64,000 nt of DNA from the NCBI GenBank assembly GCA_947095585.1, contig OX352764.1, positions 71,133,536 to 71,197,535 on the forward strand. Direction: 5' to 3'. Shown here piece by piece: positions 43,306 to 54,003 of this stretch (its first letter is position 1; every line of letters begins with the position of its first letter). The notes beneath the pieces were generated by a model that saw only the letters and a list, made by a program, of their open reading frames with translations, was not told where the DNA came from and ran no database searches. This DNA is from Nephrocerus scutellatus (lineage: Eukaryota > Arthropoda > Insecta > Diptera > Pipunculidae). The translations under genes were made by a program, and so were the position numbers.

Positions 43306-43460
43306 CACGTGAACTTCGAACTGATAGTATCACAAATAAGGAAAATATCTCGGTAATTAGAACCGATCACACAATTGAACAAAGCTTTATATTTCTAAAA
43401 TAAATACTTATATTTTTCATAACTTTTGTCTTTTCTTTTTATAATGAAATCGGTAATTTT

Positions 43461-44215
43461 TTATAAAGCTGGCATCCGCACAAAATGTTCGTAAAAAGAT
43501 TTTGTATAGTCGATCATTTGGTCCTGCATTGCCGCTGGTACGAAATTTGGATTCCCCTGTCCACCCTCAATAGTTCCTAATGATGTGTGACGCATATAAC
43601 TGGCCACTGTTGTTTCAGGCGGTAGGACAGCGTTGTCTTCAATAATACAACAGTCTTTTAAAACACATCGCCGTCCCTGTGGAACAATAGAGTTTAGTAC
43701 AATTCTAGGTTCTTCTTTTTACGTTTTATTTTTTTTTCTTACTATGATAGCATTCTTGCCAATATAAACAAATGAACCAATAACAGCTGCAGAAACGACT
43801 GCTTCTTCGCCAATAAATACATGGTCGCCGATGTGCATAGGAAAGAATGCAATTCCTTTGCTAAACTGTTTAAATGGTGGACGTATCACAGCATTCTTAC
43901 TGATGACACAGTATCTTCCAGTTCGCACATTTGCCAAGTCCCCACGTATGATGGCACCACTTTGTACAATTACCTTACCATTAAGGACAATGTTTTGTGA
44001 TCCGCAAAGAACTGTTTTTCGGCTTACTTTGTTTCCGGATGCCTAAGGGAAGCGATACGTAGAAAAGAAGAAAGCAAATAAAGTAAAATTGAAGCACTTA
44101 AATTATTTCATTGTTGACGGCGGTCGGTGAGGTCACCCTAAGATTTAAGAATTACTTTATATTTTACCGTTTCAACATATTCGTCTTTGCTGTATAAGGT
44201 ATCAGTGATTTCCAT
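43461..44215 (-). CDS. Dynactin subunit 5 (p25), three coding exons
   Basis: Pointed-end subunit of the dynactin complex, which links dynein to cargo in the cytoplasm. Exons on the minus strand: 44215-44168, 44042-43743, 43676-43461. They join to 187 residues plus stop, near the family length (about 182). The start reads [16 protein letters not shown]. Then come the hexapeptide repeats of a left-handed beta-helix: [64 protein letters not shown] and [20 protein letters not shown], followed by TVASYMRH. The C-terminus ([16 protein letters not shown]) is family-like. All splice junctions are GT-AG and keep frame. Nothing is damaged. Confidence 0.93.
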
Positions 44216-45655
44216 TTGAATATTTCACACAAAAATGTATTTTTTAAAGTAAAACAGTTCTTTTTTATTGCTTATTCTTCCTAAAATGCAAGAAGAATCA
44301 TTACCTATCAACAAAATATGGTAACATTCCGCTGACAGCTGTCAGACATGACAGAATTTCTTTAATTTATCGCTTATTTGACAGCTATTAATGTTAATTT
44401 GTATACAGCGGCTTGCTTTATGTGATTCACCGAAAAAGCTTGATCTGAATAAAACAAATGTAAGCAGAACATAGTTTTTTCTTCTATTTACTCACAAAAA
44501 TCAGGAGATTGTTTGTTCTCGATCAAATCTTTTAAGATTTATTTTTTATTTTTTTTATTATTATAAGGTAAGGCTAAAAATCTACATACACCATTTTGGT
44601 TGGCGTCATTTGTGAATTTAATGTTGTATTGGGACTATTTTCGAGTATATGGTTATACAACTGTGTCTTAAAATTATAAACAAAAGTTTATTTTGACCAA
44701 CACAACTACAAAACTACATCAAATGTTTTTGTTTTCAAACAAATCTAGATATTGCAAAAAAAGTGAATAAACCTCGACTCGACTCGACAACAACAATTGC
44801 ACTGTCGAATTCCTTCTTTGGAATTGTGAAAACCTGCTGTTTGGCTGGTTTTGACATTCGAATTCCGAACTCGCTCGCAAAATAAAATGCAGCTAATATT
44901 TGCTGCGTTGCTTTGGCTAATCCAGCTTGGCTTACAACAGCAATCGCATAGGCATAAAGCCGAAAATAAATCCAAAAATTTTTAGGATTTATAACTAAAG
45001 CCATTTTTTAGTTATAGCGCTCACCGTAAGGCGGTGAGCTGTTTAACACACCTTACAATTAAAAAACATCGAAAATTTAAAGCCAAAAGCTGTTGCTTTG
45101 TAAAGCTAAGCCAGCTTTGCCAAAGCAACGCAGCAATTATATTCGATTTTTTCCACTGGAAAGAATAATCTACTCGCAAGAATATTTGACTGTGTTTTTT
45201 TATTTTATTTCGGACTAATCGGAGAGATTGAGTGTTTTCTTTATTTCATTCTAAACACTCTGAATTTGACATAACACATACTTTTATTCTTTCTTTATAT
45301 TCTATTCCTTTTTTTCTTTTATTTCTTCGGAATGTTCAGAACATATTCTTTTTATATGAAGAGAGATAAGTAGAACAATAACAAACAGAATATTCTTTTT
45401 TTGGATCATTGCGGTTGTTAAATTAAATTGTTCAATTAATAGTTTCCGTTTTTTCTGATGTAACTTTTTAAATTTTTATAATTGAAAATATTTTTAATGA
45501 AGGTAAAAAATTATTATTTATTAAATATATTAATGCAAATATATTATAGCAAATAAATAGCTATATGATTTTATCGTAAGAGTTAAAAAACTTACAGTTA
45601 TGTTTTTAAAACCTTTTTTATAACTTGATCGCTTTTTGTCTGTATTTTTGATTAA
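44216..45655. other. Intergenic DNA with a palindromic repeat
   Basis: Should contain the p25 promoter. At 44900-45160, GCTGCGTTGCTTTGGCTAAT and GCCAAAGCAACGCAGC are inverted copies around CTCACCGTAAGGCGGTGAG (about 45021), a foldback-like repeat. The 89-residue minus frame at 44735-45004 lies largely within it and is not credible as a gene. The rest is AT-rich and empty. Confidence 0.4.
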
Positions 45656-45659
45656 TTTA

Positions 45660-46140
45660 AGGTCTTTTTAAGCCACCTTCCACACGACCAAGAGAGCTGA
45701 AATTTTTTAAGTGTCTAAGTCCAAAATATCATTTTTGTATTCCGCATGTGGCGCGTGTGATGGGTTGAAATTTTGTTTTTTCGAGTTCTTGAGGTATTTT
45801 TAAACCACCTACCACACGACCTAGGGAGCTGAACTTTTGTGAGCGTCTAATCCAAAAAAGCAATTTTTATGTTTCGCCTATGACCCGTATCGCATATCGC
45901 GTGTGGCGCGTGTGATAGGTTGTAATTTTTTTGTCGCCTTTTTGAGGTCCTTTTTAAACAACTTCCCCACGACCTAAAGAGCTGAAATTTTGTGAGTGTC
46001 TATGCCCAAAATAGCATTTTTTATATTCCGCGTATGACACGTGGGTTGAAATTTTTATTCGACTACTTTAAATACTTTTTACAACCTTCGCATGACGGCT
46101 CAAATTTTGTGAGCGGCTCAATTTCAGCGGCCCATTTTGG
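45660..46140. repeat. Tandem repeat block, about four diverged units of 110-150 bp
   Basis: Each unit has a TTTTTAAACCACCT-like start, CACACGACCTA, GAGCTGAAATTTTGTGAG and GTCTA. One more diverged copy with GAGAGTTGAAATTTAGTGA lies at 59595-59665, and a GTGAGCAGCTCAG piece at 59540. No ORF with recognisable function; frames through it are artefacts. Confidence 0.65.
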
Positions 46141-46149
46141 GATCGCGCG

Positions 46150-46570
46150 TTTGACGCGTGTCGCGAGCATCGATGTCGCTACGATCAAATACTGCGACAA
46201 AGATCTTGTCTTTCAGGACGTCGCTAAGGGACCTCAGAGATGTGACCGTGGAACTAGTTTTGTGTACCTTGGTAAGTTTGGATGCCGGAGCGGTTTCCTC
46301 CACTGATCTCTGCCGCTTGGACGGTGAGTCATTTCTGGTCCGCTTACTATCCTTTTCGATAAAGGCTTGAGCCCATATAAGCTTCGCAACCTGCCTCGGA
46401 GTTCTGCTGGTCTTCGGAATATCTCCGAGGGCCTTCAGCGGTCGAGTGGCATTTTGCCGATCCTTGTTGTGCGATCTGGATGGAGTGCGTTGTTCCGAAC
46501 GTCTACTGTGCCTTCAAGGTTGGCTACTGTAGTAGGGGGAACTTTACCTACTCTGTTGTTACCTGACGCG
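46150..46570 (-). mobile_element. ORF1 fragment of a LOA/R1-group LINE
   Basis: On the minus strand: a KRQRSVEETAPASKLTKVHK stretch, then SSTVTSLRSLSDVLKDKIF and VAVFDRSDIDA. The S-L-S-D-V-x-K-D-x-I/L pattern after a basic linker is typical of ORF1 in these LINEs. Truncated at both ends. The plus-strand frames here are shadows. Confidence 0.5.
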
Positions 46571-46929
46571 GAAGGGCCATGAACTGTCCAATCCTGTCAC
46601 TGCCGGTCGAAGACATGCCTTTAATGGACCTCCTTCGGTTATCGGCAGTGGATAAAATACTGCCTGCTGTTGCAGGGGCCCGTCCGGTAGACAGCAAGGT
46701 CACCGTCTTGGAAATTTTTGGTTCTAGTTTAATCGAACGAGAAAAGCAAGAATTTTTTGGTGTGCTGCATTTTGATAACCACGAGTGGTGGATAAAGGAG
46801 GCACATCACAGAGATCCGCAGTATATAGATAAGGCTCGCTATCCGGAGGGTGTCGGTCAGCCATCAGCAGAATAGTGGGAATAACACAGAATGCTCTACA
46901 ATTGCAGGTGGCCGTAGCTATCTCTGACT
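46571..46929. other. Unassigned 98-residue frame and flanks
   Basis: The plus frame 46579-46875 reads MNCPILSLPVEDMPLMDLLR, DSKVTVLEIFGSSLIEREKQ and EFFGVLHFDNHEWWIKEAHH among others. It has no motif that I recognise. It sits between two LINE pieces and may be part of another ORF1 or host-derived. Confidence 0.25.
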
Positions 46930-48275
46930 GGTGGAAGTGCGATCAAACCTCCACGTGGTGGCCGCCGGTAATTTTCCTCCAATGCAGGAAAATCTGAATG
47001 ATCGGGCTAGTCCCTTCAAAGTAAGGTTGGCGCGAGGCTAATAACCTCGCCTGTAAACAATTATTAAATCGTAACCCAAAGTCAGCCTCGGATACACTGA
47101 TGAACGACGACGACCACGGCAACGAAAACGGCTAAACGATTTAAGAATTTTCTGATGGAACGTACGCTCACTGTGATGTGCGTGATACCCTGTCTAAATA
47201 AAAGGCTGACATAACAGCAATCCAGGAGATGCGGTGGACGGGGAATGGTGTCTTACAAAAATCAGAATATTTTGTATGTTTATGTATGTTTATTTGTATA
47301 CAAATAAACATACGAGATATGTAGGTTTTAAAAAATAAATATCAACAGAGAAATTACGTAACTTTAAATGCAAGAGTCTTGCAGTCTTGCAGTCTTGCAT
47401 ACATATTTTTGGTCTTGGTCTTGGTCTTGGTCTTGCACACTCAGTGTTGGTCTTGGTCTTGGTCTTGCAACTGAATAATTGGTCTTGGTCTTGGTCTTGC
47501 ATTTTTTGCATACTGCAAGGACAAAGAGGGTAATCTGATCGCCGATCTTAAAGGCATCTTAGAGCGATGGGAAGAGCACTTTCATGAGTTGCTAAATGGC
47601 CAGCTAACTGAGGAATTGGAGGCTCCACCAATGATCGAAGATCATACTATACTGCCGCCACCAAGCATAGATGAAGTTAGCAGAGCAATAAATCGGCTCA
47701 AAAATAACAAGGCCCCGGGATCTGATGGGATCCCAGCGGAACTGATAAAAATAGGAGGCCCCACATTACACCAAGCAATTCATGAAATAATAGTGCAAGT
47801 ATGTGAAGAAGAAGCGATGCCAGAAGATTGGCGAAGAGGTATCCTGTGCCCATACATAAGAAGGGAGATATCACAAAATGCAGCAATTATCGTGGTATAA
47901 CGTTGTTGAGTACCGCGTATAAGATTTTCTCCTATTTTCTTCAAGACAGGATAGCCCCTAAAGCTAAAGTCATCATTGGTCCATACCAGTGTGGCTTCAT
48001 CCCAGGCATATCAACAACTGATCAGATTTACACCCTAAGGCAGGTGATGGAAAAATGTCTAGATTTTCAAAACTCACTCGATCTTGCTCGGAAAGTCCTT
48101 TGCGGTAGGATTTATGGAACACGACAGCGAGGCCGGCCAAGCTTATGCTGGAAGGATGGCGTAGACCAGGACGCCCAGAGTATAGGGATCGGCTCGAAAT
48201 CGGGACCGGTGAAGAGACTTTTTGCGGGAGGCCAGGACCGGACCCCGGATGTAGAGTCAAATATGATGATGATTC
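46930..48275 (+). mobile_element. RTE-like LINE copy 2, internally deleted
   Basis: 5' region: CTAGTCCCTTCAAAGTAAGG, TTGGCGCGAGGCTAATAACC, GAACGACGACGACC and the endonuclease opening near 47150-47275 (ATCCAGGAGATGCGGTGGAC). After ACTTACAAAAATCAGAATAT-like sequence it breaks into simple repeats. It resumes with RT (47589-48060: NNKAPGSDGIPAELIKIGG, YRGITLLSTAYKIFSYFLQD, QCGFIPGISTTDQIYTL). It then jumps from QNSLDL directly to ARKVLCGRIYGTRQRGRPSL near the ORF end. It ends at ATGATGATG. The palm motifs are deleted. Confidence 0.7.
47340..47510. repeat. (GGTCTT)n / CTTGCA simple repeat inside LINE copy 2
   Basis: Runs of TTGGTCTTGGTCTTGGTCTT and TCTTGCAGTCTTGCAGTCTT, in three blocks. Preceded by TATGTTTATGTATGTTTAT. 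It replaces the endonuclease-to-RT part of the LINE. Confidence 0.9.
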
Positions 48276-48478
48276 CGGAGTGCACCAGGTATCCAACAGC
48301 CGGAAATTTTTTCACAAAACTGAAGTAAAATAATTTGTTAACAAATGCTTTTAAATTCATTTTAAACAAATATTTTTTCGCTCAATTTGATTATTGCGAT
48401 CTTGATTTTCTTCGATAAAAAACCAAATTCCGACACTGTCCATGTTAATATAGTATGTACCTAATATTATTAACTTCT

Positions 48479-48599
48479 CTACGTTTCACAAAAATATTTT
48501 TCCTTATTTTCTTCACTTTTAACTTTCCAAATTTCTGGTCGAGCTTCCAAAAGTTGGAAAAACTCTACCCAGAAATCGGTATTTACACTCGATGCCATG
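48479..48599 (-). pseudogene. Possible MADF-domain fragment
   Basis: From the ATG at 48599 the minus strand reads MASSVNTDFWVEFFQLLEAR, PEIWKVKSEENKEKYF. The pattern F/W-x-EFFxL-x-x-xPE-I/LW-x-VKS-x-x-x-K-x-x-Y matches the first helix and turn of MADF domains. It stops after 39 residues at TAG, overlapping a donor-like GTAGAG, so it could be a first exon or a truncated copy. No further MADF helices were found nearby. Confidence 0.35.
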
Positions 48600-49030
48600 A
48601 TGCCGATGAAAAAAAATTTCCAATATATATATACACAAAAAATTTTCACAATAAATTTTTTTGTCCGCAATCTTATGATTGATTATGATTATGATTTTTT
48701 TGCGAAACTCGCGATCATGTTCGCGAAACTCGCGAACAACCCCTCACACCAACAAATATCCCGCAAGCACAACATGTTACGGCACACAAGTTCATCGTCT
48801 GATATATTATGCATAGTTGTGTTTGAAAGAAGGTGGAATCAACTTTCGAATAGAATCGAAAGTAGATATAACGTGTTTTTTTAAGAGGTTGCCGATTTTT
48901 TTTTTGAATAAAACACATATAAAATTATGAAATGACCAAAATTTTTTTTTATTTGGTAGATAATTTTTTGGCATTTAACATTTAAACACAATTTCTGGCA
49001 TATGGCTACCACGACTATTTTTCACAAATG

Positions 49031-49071
<41 letters not shown>

Positions 49072-49344
49072 CATAATGATTTGCCAAACAATACTGAGTA
49101 GAAATGCCACTTTGAGCTGTCAAAACAACTGTCATAAAATAAAACGACATCTATCGGAAAAACAAACCTCCCAAAAAAACACCCTTTAGAATCGAATTAC
49201 TTAGTTGGGCAACAGATATCGGCATATCTATTATTTGATATCACTACAAAAAATGCATGCACATCAACAATACGAACACGCACACGACCATCATGTTGGT
49301 ACAATAGTCGGTACAAAATTGTATCGTGTATCCGCTACTTTTGT
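48600..49344. other. Non-coding, with a 40-base T run
   Basis: No gene seen. 49030-49070 is an almost unbroken T run. 48710-48740 has the short repeat TCGCGAAACTCGCGA-like pair. TAACGTGTTTTTTTAAGAGG (48869) is followed by more T-rich sequence. Confidence 0.4.
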
Positions 49345-49412
49345 GGGCGACGTGGCTCTAGTTGTTAGTGCGTTAGACTTCTAAGCAATAGGTTCGAATT
49401 AGAGTCCCAAGA
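49345..49412 (+). repeat. tRNA-like head (SINE or tRNA relic)
   Basis: GTGGGCGACGTGGCTCTAGT opens like the SINE head at 5860 and has an A-box-like TGGCTCTAGTTG. GGTTCGAATTA is a B-box with the last bases changed, and the anticodon-arm-like part is GCGTTAGACTTCTAAGC. The sequence passes straight into LTR sequence (CAAGATAAATTGGAATGTAA), so the 3' half is missing. It does not form a good cloverleaf. Confidence 0.45.
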
Positions 49413-50105
49413 TAAATTGGAATGTAAAAACTGCATACTTTAAATAAGCAAATGCTACGAAAGAACTCGGTAATGCAGAATTTCCAATCTTAGATCAATC
49501 GTAATGTACCAAAAATAAGTGCTAAATTAGAACTAGAAAATACTGCGTACTAAAAAATAAGCACTCTCATGTTCTAAGACTATTTTAAATTTATTTGAAA
49601 TTTGAAATGTAACCGCCTGCAAGTTTGAATCAATGTGTACTGGTCAAACAAGTAGTCAAACCGGTTTGTGCGGTTGGCCCGGTTTTTGTAAAATAACATG
49701 ATTGAACATGTTGTCTATTTTTAGAAGATGACTCATTACATATAAGTATCGTTAGTTGTAAATAATGGAATAAGGGTAAAATTTTCTGGTCTATTCTCGA
49801 TATTTCTGTCTAGTTTTTAATTGAGTATAAATAGAGGCGTTAAGCCGAAGTAAGATTATAGTGAATTGGAATTGAATCAGTGCAGTTGTAAAAGTTCTTG
49901 TAAAGTGATAAAGCTATAACCTTAGAGAATTATTGTGAAGTACTAGTGTTCTTGTGTACATTTAAAGTAATCACCATTATAAATTGTGAACGTGTGTTAA
50001 TTTTATTGTTGTTTATTAAAATTGTTATTTGTTAATTAATTAACTTGTGTTGTGTTTTATTTGCAAAATCCTTTACGAGCTCGAAAGCCTGAATTTCGTA
50101 ACAAT
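49405..50105 (+). repeat. Solo LTR fragment of gypsy-type element C
   Basis: From AAGATAAATT to TTCGTAACA this matches the LTRs at 50725-51345 and 54664-55306 (GTAACCGCCTGCAAGTTTGA, TATAAGTATCGTTAGTTGTA, AATAGAGGCGTTAAGCCGAA, CGAAAGCCTGAATTTCGTAA). It lacks the 5' end, and 49440-49560 is extra. Being alone, it is probably a recombination product or a truncated copy. Confidence 0.75.
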
Positions 50106-50385
50106 ACTTATATTCACAATAACACACATAGCACAGCTACTTGAATGTTCTCTGGTACAAATTCAAACGATAACTAACTGCGACACAGTGTGTGTTATTG
50201 GGAACATACAAGTAAAACTACATATGTATATTGAAATAGCAACACATGTAGGTACATAGAAGTATCTACATATATGGAACACGTAGCACATATAAATTCT
50301 ATGAATAAGTTCCACATAACTTTATAAACAATATTACTTATACTGAGATACAGATGGCGCTGTAAACTGTACTAAACCTATTTTC
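50106..50385. other. Short non-coding spacer
   Basis: No gene or repeat recognised; AT-rich. Confidence 0.3.
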
Positions 50386-50425
50386 GTAACAATACCCCCG
50401 CCTTAATTCTGTTCCATTCACCAAA
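50386..50425 (-). repeat. Inverted scrap of element C (polypurine tract and LTR start)
   Basis: Read on the minus strand, AACAGAATTAAGGCGGGGGT and ATTGTTACGAAAATAG match the internal end and LTR start at 54645-54675. A minus-strand copy of element C was therefore once here. Confidence 0.6.
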
Positions 50426-50585
50426 AGACCGTTAAAAGACCCTCAAAAGAACCTCAGAGGACCCCCAAAAGACACTCAAAGGACTACTAAAGGACCCCCA
50501 AATGACCATCAAAGACCCGCCAAAAGACCACTAAAAAGTACCCAAAAGACCCTCAAAAGACAGCCAAAAGACAACCAAAAGACTC
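50420..50585. repeat. Minisatellite, about 12-bp unit (AAAAGACCCTCA)n
   Basis: AAAAGACCCTC, AAAAGAACCTC, AAAAGACACTC, AAGGACCCCCA, AAAAGACAGCC and variants run for about 165 bases on the plus strand with drifting spacing. Probably slippage-derived. Confidence 0.8.
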
Positions 50586-50724
50586 TTTGCTCTACTTTTT
50601 TGTTTTGCTTTTTTGGTCTATTGTTTATCAATTTTCTCACTTAAGGTAAACGTAACATTTTATGCTGAAATAACTACTTTAGTAACAATGGATTCGGAAG
50701 TAATTATTGTAGTAGTAATGTTTG
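50586..50724. other. Spacer before element C
   Basis: No feature seen apart from AT-rich sequence. Confidence 0.3.
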
Positions 50725-51345
50725 TGTTTCAAAAAAGTAGTTAGTAGCATATAATAGAATTAGAATCCTAACATAAATCCCAATGTAAATACTGCATACT
50801 AAAAATAAGCACTTCCATACATAGGCTTTTAGGCTCTAAGATTATTTGAAATTTGAAATGTAACCGCCTGCAAGTTTGAATCATTGTGTACTGGTCAAAC
50901 AAGTAGTCAAACCGGTTTGTGCGGTTTGCCAGGTTTTTGTAGTCTATTTTTAGAAGATGACTCATTACATATAAGTATCGTTAGTTGTAAATAAGGGAAT
51001 AAGGCTAGAATTTTCTGGATATTTCTGTCTGCAATATTGGAAGTTTCTGGAAGCTTTTGATTGAGTATAAATAGAGGCGTTAGGCCGAAGTAAGATTATT
51101 AGTTGTTTGGAATTTAACCAGTGCAGTTGTAAAAGGTCTTGTAAAGTAATAAAGCTGTAACCTAAGATAATTATTGTCAAGTACTAGTATTATAAGTGTT
51201 TTTGTGTGCATCTAAAAGTAATGACTAATATAAATTGTGAACTTGTGTTAATTGTCATTAAAGTTGTTATTTGTAAATTAATTAACTTGTGTTGGGTTTT
51301 ATTTGCAAAATCCTTTACGAACTCGAAAGCCTGAATTTCGTAACA
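50725..51345 (+). repeat. 5' LTR of element C
   Basis: 621 bases, TGTTTCAAAAAAG to TTTCGTAACA. It contains TATAAATAGAGGCG (about 51066), a good TATA box, and AATAAAGCT about 85 bases further on as a poly(A) signal. It is followed by TTGGTGGGATTTTGCAAATC, the likely primer-binding region. Confidence 0.85.
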
Positions 51346-51526
51346 ATTGGTGGGATTTTGCAAATCGGAAGACATTAAAATTATGCAAATCATATAAATT
51401 GAGACACAACAATTTTTCGCAAATTGTGACACAGTAAATTTTGCAAATGGTTGAACAGTCCTTTTATTCGTTCATTATTAGAAATAATGACATTATTAAT
51501 AACCGTGTAAGTGCCGAGTTAAAAAT

Positions 51527-53060
51527 ATGGCGACGCAAACTCGTAGTGCTTCCATGAACAGGCAGAATAGATTTTGCAATCAAAATCCACCACACCCAAA
51601 ACCAAGCAGCGCAGCCGACTGCCCAGCACACACCGCACACAGTCATTAAAGTACGACGGTACCTGATGCCACTATATGATATTTAAAAAAATGTACAAGG
51701 GCCTTGCGGCCGAACCCGGGGCCCGATCACTACCAAATTTTAGAAAAAGTATTGTTTATTGGGTATACACATGTGTATAAAATTTTAAAAAAAATCGGGT
51801 AAATTTTAAAAGAAAGTATTGTCACCGGAAATACACACGTGTACAAAATTTCAGGAAAATCGGGCTTTAATAAGTGCGTTAAAAATTGATAAATAAAAAA
51901 AAAATTTGTATTGGAGCCCCCCGACCCCAGGGCCCGATAGCTTCAAAAATGTTATAAAAAGTTTTGTCCATCGGAGTTACACATGCGTATAAAATTTGAA
52001 GAAAATCGGGAACTTTTTTCATAAAATTTGTATGGGTGCACCCCCGACCCAGGGGCCCGATCACTTCCAAATTTTTACAGAAAGTCTTGTCCATCAAAAA
52101 TACACATGCGTATAAAATTTGAAGAAAATCGGGTAAAGTTTTGTATGGGAGCTCCCGACCCCGCTGCCCGAGGTGGCCCAAATTTTAATAAAAAGTATTG
52201 TCATGGCAAGGACATATGTGTGCCAAATTTGAACAAAATCGGACTTTAGGAAGTGTGTTAAAAATTGATCACAAGATTCTGCCAGCCAGCCAGCCACGGG
52301 CACGCGAAGTTAATGTAGAGAATTTAAAAAAGGAGCTAATTCAGCCAAGTGAACAATCGCAGCAACAGAATCTAGAATTGAGTTCCAAATTAAACGAGAA
52401 ATTGGAACAGCAAAGTCAAGGTCTGAAGAAAGATTTGAATTTTCAAATTAGTGATAAGTTGAACCAGCAAAGTCAAAATCTAAATCGACAAAATCAACAG
52501 CAGAGCCAAGAACTGAAGCAGGAATTGAATTCCAAATTGGACCAGCAAAATGAAAAGCTAGATGTCATTCAAGAAAGGCTACGAGGTGAAATGAACGGAA
52601 TTCAAGAAACGCTCAAAGGGAAAATAAATGGATTACAATTAACGCTAAAAAGTGAAATAAATGAAATTCAAGCAAATTCAAAAAAAAGAAGTAAAATCGC
52701 TCGAGACGAACGTGACTGGAAAGGTGAGTGGTCTGGAAGGCAAGATAACGGAGATTGAGACTAGGAGCTAAGCCAAATACAGCTCCAGATGAAGAAACAG
52801 CAACGTGGAGAACGACTTCAAAAATTAGAGCGGGAAATAACTAAGCTAGCACGACAAGGGGGTTCCGGCTGGTATCTTGGACGGATTGGCAGTGGATGCG
52901 TTCATCAATGCTATTCGAGATGAACAGTTGAAGCTTCATTTGAGGACAACAGCCAGAGGAAAGTCGATGAATCAAGTATTAGCGTCGGCTTTGGAGTATA
53001 AAGCAGCTAAAGTCAGTGTGTCTTCGAATTTTGTTGGGTTACGCAAGTAACCAGATGACA
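51527..53060 (+). pseudogene. Gag of element C, split by an insertion
   Basis: The ATG at 51527 opens MATQTRSASMNRQNRFCNQN, with a PPHPKPSS stretch after it, and stops at about 51648 where the inserted repeat begins. After the insertion the frame from about 52300 gives a long Gln-rich coiled coil (QSQQQNLELSSKLNEKLEQQ, SKLDQQNEKLDVIQERLRGE). A capsid-like AVDAFINAIRDEQLKLHLR and ALEYKAAK follow in another frame near 52880-53010. A zinc knuckle comes next, in the neighbouring entry. Frameshifts are present. Confidence 0.65.
51640..52305. repeat. Tandem-repeat insertion (about 115-125 bp units) in gag of element C
   Basis: Opens TTAAAGTACGACGGTACCTG and ATGCCACTATATGATATTTA, a start also seen at 58190-58250. 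It then repeats GGGCCCGATCACT-like, AAAGT(A/C)TTGTC, AATACACATG(C/T)GTATAAAAT and GAAGAAAATCGGG, with GGGCCCGAT at about 51718, 51930 and 52053. It finishes near AAAAATTGATCACAAGATTC. Inverted copies of the same unit occur at 59885-60085. It interrupts gag, so it arrived later. Confidence 0.7.
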
Positions 53061-53089
53061 CACAAAAAAAAGCTCACATTGATTAAAAG

Positions 53090-54003
53090 TTGCAGAAATC
53101 AACAACTGTTCACTTTCAAAACGAGAGAAGTAGTAGATTCGATTCCACATTAAGGTGTTTTAAATGTCAGAAACCTGGACATTTCATTCGGGATTGCAAG
53201 GAGCTGAGCGCTGGAAACATGATGAGACAGCCTGTGAATGGTGTCAATAATCTGAAAAGATTACGGCTAATAGATGCACAACATTTGAAGAAGGTGGAGC
53301 GATCGTCTTGTACCAACTTTGCAGGGCAAAGGCTGAAGAAGACAGAAGACCCAGGGTCACAATACGCAGTACAAATCTTGGAAGGAATTGCAACAGTTTG
53401 GTTGTTAATGGTGTATTGGAGAGAAGGCCTTGCGATTTTATTCTAGACACAGGAGCTTCCAGATCAATTGTAAGTCCTGAAATGGTGTCTGGAGAGAAAG
53501 TAAAAGGAGTGCATCACTACAAGTTGAGGACAGCTACAGGAGAAGCTGCAGCAGCTAAGGGTGAGCGTTTCCTTACAGTCGAGTTTGGAGGATTAAGGTT
53601 TCGACATCGGTTTATTGTTGCCCGAATGGAAGATGAATGCATATTGGGTCTGGACTTTATGATGGCGCACCAGATGTCACTTAATTTGAGAAAGCAAGTA
53701 CTAAGATGGCGTAATGTGGAAGTTCCGCTCAGCATGACCGGCAATCACAATGGTGGATCATTCAGGAAGTGTTGTGTCCCTGAATACAAAAACAGTAGAA
53801 CACCGAAGAATCAGAAATGCTCAGTTGTTTTACGAATCACGATTCAGCAAATGAAAGATCATTTGACAAGAGAGCAGCTAATAGAACAAGAGAAGGACGA
53901 TTCAATTGGTCCAGTACTTCGATTGATAGATCAAGGTAAAAGACCGCAGTGGTGCGAAATTGCAACAGCAAGTCCGACAGTAAAAAGTTATTGGGCTGAA
54001 TGA
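53090..54003 (+). pseudogene. Zinc knuckle and protease of element C
   Basis: CFKCQKPGHFIRDC (53157-53198) is a standard CCHC knuckle. In an overlapping frame (53308-54003) LERRPCDFILDTGASRSIVS carries the retropepsin D-T-G, and ARMEDECILGLDFMMAH the second conserved strand with I-L-G. After the protease come KDHLTREQLIEQEKDDSIGP and LIDQGKRPQWCEI, a linker that normally lies between RNase H and integrase. The RT region is therefore absent in a way that joins protease to the pre-integrase linker. Confidence 0.75.

Noticed and set aside
44735..45004. 89-residue minus ORF as a host gene
   Set aside because: It has a plausible start, but half of it lies in an inverted repeat (GCTGCGTTGCTTTGG) and a second overlapping frame is equally long; no motif.
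45992..46306. 104-residue plus ORF
   Set aside because: Spans the boundary of a tandem repeat block and an antisense LINE ORF1 fragment; no motif.
47290..47511. 73-residue ORF with Lys-Thr and Arg-Pro repeats
   Set aside because: Translation of the GGTCTT hexamer repeat.
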